From NCBI GenBank assembly GCA_946410535.1, contig CAMKAR010000089.1, positions 1-8,033 of the forward strand: a DNA stretch of 8,033 nt, given 5' to 3'. Source of the stretch: an uncultured Bacteroidales bacterium (GTDB lineage Bacteria > Bacteroidota > Bacteroidia > Bacteroidales > F082). Positions within the stretch are counted from its first letter, which is position 1. Each line of letters begins with the position of its first letter. Both the position numbers and the translations under genes were made by a program. The notes beneath the pieces are model-generated. The model did not search any database, was not told where the DNA came from, and was given only the letters and a program-made list of their open reading frames with translations. This document shows positions 6,756-8,033 of this stretch, in pieces.

Positions 6756-7880
6756 ATGATTACCAAGATTAAAGAAGTCGCCACGAGGAAGGAATTGAAT
6801 GCGTTTGTGCATTTTCCCAATGTACTCTACAAGGGCAATCCTTACTATGTCCCGCAAATCGAGTCGATGGATCGCGATACGCTGACGCCCGGGAAAAACC
6901 ACGCCTTCGAGGTGTGCGAGGGCAAGTATTGGTTGGCCTATGACGAAAGAGGCGACATTGTGGGGCGCGTGGCAGGCATCATCAATCGGAAGTACAACGA
7001 GAAGACGGGCGAGAAGATTTGCCGCTTCGGCTGGATTGACTTCGTCGACGACCATGATGTTTCGAAAGCCTTGATTGACACGGTGGAAGGCTATGCCAAG
7101 GAAAAGGGGATGAATGTGATGAGCGGCCCGATGGGTTTCCTTGAGTTTGATGCGGCAGGGATATTGGTGGAGGGTTTCGACAAGCTGCCGACGGCCTATG
7201 GAAAGTACAATGCGCCCTACTACGAGGAGCATCTGACGGCTTTGGGATACAAGAAAGACGCCGACTATGTGGAGTACCTTATCAAGGTGCCAGAGGTGAT
7301 CCCCGACCGTTATGAGCGCATGGCGCAGTTGGTCTCGGTCAAGAACAGCCTGCATCAGGCCGCGTTCCGCAACCGCGCCGAGCTGGCTCCTTATCTCGAT
7401 GGCGTGTTCAAGTGCCTGAATTCGGCCTATTCGCAGTTGCACGGCTTTTCGGAGCTGTCGGTGGGCCAGTGTGAGGACCTGAAGAAACAATTTGTGACCA
7501 ATATCAACGTCGACTACGTTTCCATCGTCCTCGATTCCGACGAACAGGTGGTGGGTTTCGGTGTGGCGCTGCCGTCGCTCTCCAAGGCGATGCAGAAGGC
7601 CAACGGATCGCTGTTTCCCTTTGGCTGGATCCACATGCTGAGGGCATTCAAGCAGAACGACACCATCGACCTGCTGCTGATCGCCATCGACGAGAAATAC
7701 AAGAACAAAGGCGTGAACGCGATGATTTTCCACAAGTTTGCGGAAGGCATCACGAAAAACGGCATCAAATACATCGAGTCGACACGAGAGCTTGAGGACA
7801 ACACGAGCGTGCAGAACCTCTGGCGCTATCTCGAACACGACCTCACCAAGAGAGCAAGAACATATATCAAACAACTATAA
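6756..7880 (+). CDS. YghO / bacterial ceramide synthase-like acyltransferase (GNAT fold)
   Basis: A 374-residue protein of the YghO-like family, which contains the bacterial ceramide synthase bCerS described in Caulobacter. Family marks seen: HFPNVLYKGNPYYVPQIESM (19-38), NHAFEVCEGKYWLAY (48-62), DIVGRVAGIINRKYNE (67-82), FGWIDFVDD (91-99), SGPMGFLEFDAAGILVEGFD (123-142), YNAPYYEEHLTALGY (151-165), a C-terminal GNAT-like domain from about 200 with IDEKYKNKGVNAMIFHKFAE (311-330), and a closing ESTRELEDN ... KRARTYIKQL. The ATG at 6756 is preferred over a TTG at 6726 that overlaps the upstream stop. No signal peptide or membrane helix is seen. A serine palmitoyltransferase gene follows after 11 nt, so N-acylation of the long-chain base (3-oxosphinganine or sphinganine) to ceramide is the natural inference. 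The family assignment is from pattern memory and is fairly sure; the substrate is inferred from context. Confidence 0.88.
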   Translation: MITKIKEVATRKELNAFVHFPNVLYKGNPYYVPQIESMDRDTLTPGKNHAFEVCEGKYWLAYDERGDIVGRVAGIINRKYNEKTGEKICRFGWIDFVDDHDVSKALIDTVEGYAKEKGMNVMSGPMGFLEFDAAGILVEGFDKLPTAYGKYNAPYYEEHLTALGYKKDADYVEYLIKVPEVIPDRYERMAQLVSVKNSLHQAAFRNRAELAPYLDGVFKCLNSAYSQLHGFSELSVGQCEDLKKQFVTNINVDYVSIVLDSDEQVVGFGVALPSLSKAMQKANGSLFPFGWIHMLRAFKQNDTIDLLLIAIDEKYKNKGVNAMIFHKFAEGITKNGIKYIESTRELEDNTSVQNLWRYLEHDLTKRARTYIKQL

Positions 7881-7891
7881 TTCATAACGCG

Positions 7892-8033
7892 ATGAGAACT
7901 AATCTGTTACAGAAATCATGTGCAAGATATAAAGCCCCGCAAGAAGCCAAGGCTAAAGGTATTTACCCTTACTACAAGCCCATCGAGTCGGAGCAAAGCA
8001 CCGTGGTGAAAATCAACGGCAAGGATGTGCTGA
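7892..8033 (+). CDS. spt: serine palmitoyltransferase / alpha-oxoamine synthase, 5' part
   Basis: First 47 codons of a PLP-dependent alpha-oxoamine synthase; the gene runs off the right edge, so the PLP lysine is not visible. The N-terminus has the layout of bacterial serine palmitoyltransferases: a short helix (LLQKSCARYKAPQEAKAKG), then IYPYYKPIESEQSTVVKING, matching the 'G-[VI]-YPY-[FY]-[RK]-PIE' pattern found before the N-terminal strand. This separates it from KBL (glycine C-acetyltransferase) and BioF, which usually lack YPYxxPIE. The enzyme joins serine with a fatty acyl thioester to give 3-oxosphinganine, the committed step of sphingolipid synthesis. It follows the ceramide synthase-like gene by 11 nt, so the two are probably co-transcribed. 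Only the beginning can be judged. Confidence 0.8.
   Translation, partial: MRTNLLQKSCARYKAPQEAKAKGIYPYYKPIESEQSTVVKINGKDVL

Noticed and set aside
6732..7874. A 380-codon open frame on the minus strand covering the whole GNAT gene
   Set aside because: It mirrors the plus-strand gene almost end to end, its product has no recognisable family pattern, and the sense protein has clear family motifs. It is a shadow of codon bias.

Overview
The window reads as a chromosomal segment of a member of Bacteroidota, most likely order Bacteroidales. Three things point there: the ATP synthase gene order with atpD-atpC at the front of the operon, the TAnnTTTG-type promoter boxes with A-rich leaders instead of Shine-Dalgarno sites, and a serine palmitoyltransferase-type gene (sphingolipid producers are common in this group). 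I cannot name a genus. Nothing suggests a plasmid, phage, insertion sequence or CRISPR array.

Left half (1-4479, minus strand): an F-type ATP synthase operon. In transcription order it holds atpD (beta), atpC (epsilon), a small four-helix membrane protein in the atpI position, atpB (a), atpE (c), atpF (b) and the first 88 codons of atpH (delta), which runs off the left edge. The first four genes are tightly packed (11-nt gap, then two ATGA overlaps). atpE is set apart by longer spacers on both sides: 91 nt containing a small hairpin, and 118 nt containing a strong inverted repeat built from short GGGAC-type units. A shared 16-nt A/C-rich element precedes both atpE and atpF. Family-specific traits are visible: an epsilon with no C-terminal helical domain, a beta with an extra loop, and an a-subunit with a signal peptide and a cysteine-bearing N-terminal extension.

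Middle (4480-4716): a divergent, A/T-tract-rich intergenic region with a promoter box facing each way.

Right half (4717-8033, plus strand): five closely spaced genes that look like a membrane-lipid, probably sphingolipid, locus. They encode a CDP-alcohol phosphatidyltransferase, a GtrA-family membrane protein, a PlsC-like acyltransferase with an NHPxGGxDG motif, a GNAT-fold protein of the YghO / bacterial ceramide synthase-like family, and the start of a serine palmitoyltransferase. The last two would make and N-acylate the long-chain base. The first three are candidates for head-group addition, transport and a further acylation, but their substrates cannot be read from sequence. This cluster is the most interesting part of the window; the ATP synthase half is largely ordinary for the phylum.
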